From Sitta carolinensis (Eukaryota > Chordata > Aves > Passeriformes > Sittidae), in assembly GCA_032173965.1 (NCBI GenBank), contig CM063284.1:61936863-62000862 (forward strand): a stretch of DNA of 64,000 nucleotides, in the 5' to 3' direction. Below the pieces are notes generated by a model, which ran no database searches, was not told where the DNA came from, and worked only from the letters and a program-made list of their open reading frames with translations. Positions 62,611 through 64,000 of the stretch are shown here, piece by piece. The position numbers were made by a program, and so were the translations under genes. Position 1 is the stretch's first letter, and the number at the start of each line of letters is the position of its first letter.

Positions 62611-63937
62611 CACTTCCTACTAAATGATCCTATGAATAGGTATAGAGAAAAGGACTCAATTGCATATAGTTATTTGGCCCTTAAATTGCTACCTTTACCT
62701 TAGATATCAGGTAGCTAAAATTCCACTGCTTGTCTAGATGAGCATGTAACAAGTCCACAATTTAATGGAGAAACTTGCAGTGAAGTCTGGTTTTCACTGT
62801 TCATTATGGCTAGTTAGAAAGCATAAGAAATGCTTCAATATCATTTGGAGATAATGCAGTGGTCATTATTGTGTGAGGTAAAGGCTGCAAAAGTATCCTT
62901 CTCTGAAGATGTATTCCTAGATTTCTGGAAACTAGTTCTGGTCTATAATACAACCAGATCTGGTGTAAAATTTCGATGCCTTTGGTCTGATATAAAATGG
63001 TGTATTATTTATCATTCGGTTTCTCTGTAGTTTTGCTCATGGTTAATGGTGGCAGTGGTAATGTGAGGTATCACTACTGTTCTGGCAAAAGCTTCAATGC
63101 TAAATATAACCATGGTGGACTGAGCTGTGGGCTTGAATCCCTGTTTCTATCTGCAGTGTGTTTACTTTGTTCCAGCCTATTTTACCCATGGAAATTCTTT
63201 ACAAACAAAATTATTAAACTGATGTTACTTTGAAGGGGGCTGTTGAGATGTAACAAACCAATGGTATATTACCTGGTGAAAGAGGGAGGGGAATGCTTTT
63301 CCTAAATGGATGTACAAAGCTTGGAACATGAAGAGAGACTGCTGAAACTTGTTCAGGTGGGGAAATCTTATATTTCTGTTCTTGCAGAGTGACTCATTGG
63401 GTAAGAATTGTGCAAATGTTTTGTCTTTTAACTGAGCAAATACTTTTATCCTTTGAGCTTTTTATACACATATAGGAAGTGGTTGTTTTGGGTTCTTTTT
63501 AAACAATAATTGTATTAAGACAAATAGTTCTCTCATTTAATCAGTTGTTTATTTTCTGTACTATTCTGGAATGCTCTCCCAAAACCCTGAAATTCTGCAC
63601 CTGCAGAAGGCTTATGCTGTAGTTAATAGAGCAGGTGCTGTGCCCTGAAAATATGGCCTTCAGGGGAAGTGTCAGACACAGCTTAATTTATCTGTGTTTC
63701 TGCACAAACGGAAAGAGGAGGGTGATAGTTGCTGGAGAATCTCTCATGTGTGGGATGGAAGCACCTGTCTGCCACACTGACCAGAAGCCTTTGTGGGTTT
63801 GCTGCTTACCAGATGCTCAGACTTGGGATGGTGTGGAGAGTCTGCTGAAGCTTGTCTGTCTTTTTGACTGTTACCTCCTGCTGCATATCCATCTGAGCAC
63901 TGGTGGTACTTCCAGGGTATGCTCTGTGTACCAAGAT
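62611..63937. other. Intergenic, no gene recognised
   Basis: Low-repeat A/T-rich DNA with short unrecognised frames up to the right-hand tandem repeat. Confidence 0.6.
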
Positions 63938-64000
63938 TAGCCACAAGGTTTGGGACAAGGGTGGAGCGTGCATGAATAGCCACAGGGTTCTGGGACAAGG
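63938..64000 (+). repeat. Start of a 39-bp tandem repeat, cut by window end
   Basis: TAGCCACAAGGTTTGGGACAAGG (63938-63960) recurs as TAGCCACAGGGTTCTGGGACAAGG (63977-64000), separated by a 16-nt spacer. The second copy ends exactly at the window edge, so the array size is unknown. Confidence 0.7.

Noticed and set aside
1..64000. CRISPR arrays, bacterial operons, tRNA or rRNA genes
   Set aside because: No direct-repeat/spacer arrays, no cloverleaf or rRNA-like sequence recognised; all large-scale features are vertebrate.

Overview
This 64 kb window is vertebrate nuclear DNA, almost certainly from a bird. It carries avian-type CR1 LINE tails in both orientations, two avian-looking endogenous-retrovirus LTR remnants, many microsatellites and homopolymer runs, and one clearly recognisable multi-exon gene in a CpG island. 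The LTR at about 54.9-55.3 kb resembles a family I associate with songbirds, so a passerine is my best guess. That placement is inference.

The only protein-coding gene I can support is ID4 (inhibitor of DNA binding 4, a dominant-negative helix-loop-helix protein), on the minus strand. Coding exon 1 is 25181-25579. Exon 2 is 24458-24516 and carries the last 14 codons plus the stop. A purely untranslated exon 3 starts near 24025. The promoter has a TATA box at about 25915-25920 and two CCAAT boxes at 26032 and 26074. The whole gene lies in a CpG island of about 23.7-26.35 kb. The predicted protein is 147 aa; it keeps the HLH domain, an N-terminal CDK-type site and a C-terminal RxxLxxxN motif, but lacks the long alanine tract of mammalian ID4. 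The putative 3'UTR holds three exact Pumilio motifs.

Layout: 1-22.5 kb is non-coding DNA 3' of ID4, with CR1 pieces at 3.6-4.1 and 16.2-16.35 kb, microsatellites, and A/T-rich blocks with clustered homeodomain, E-box and TCF-like motifs. 22.5-26.4 kb is the ID4 locus. 26.4-36.4 kb is upstream non-coding DNA with a polypyrimidine pentanucleotide repeat at 34.1 kb. 36.48-37.05 kb is a second CpG island with no recognisable coding sequence, an RFX X-box and a CRE-like site, ending at a (CA)n/(TA)n microsatellite; it may be an unannotated non-coding transcript promoter or a distal ID4 element. 37.2-64 kb is gene-poor, with CR1 copies at 42.1-42.9 and 50.6-51.45 kb, LTR remnants at 54.9-55.3 and 62.0-62.6 kb, a 68-bp tandem duplication at 41.74 kb, and an imperfect repeat running into the right edge.

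I saw no new enzymatic, defence or mobile system. The points of interest are regulatory: the orphan CpG island, the Pumilio cluster, the motif-dense non-coding blocks and one unexplained 220-codon open frame at 17.35 kb. Motif calls were made by eye and conservation could not be tested here.
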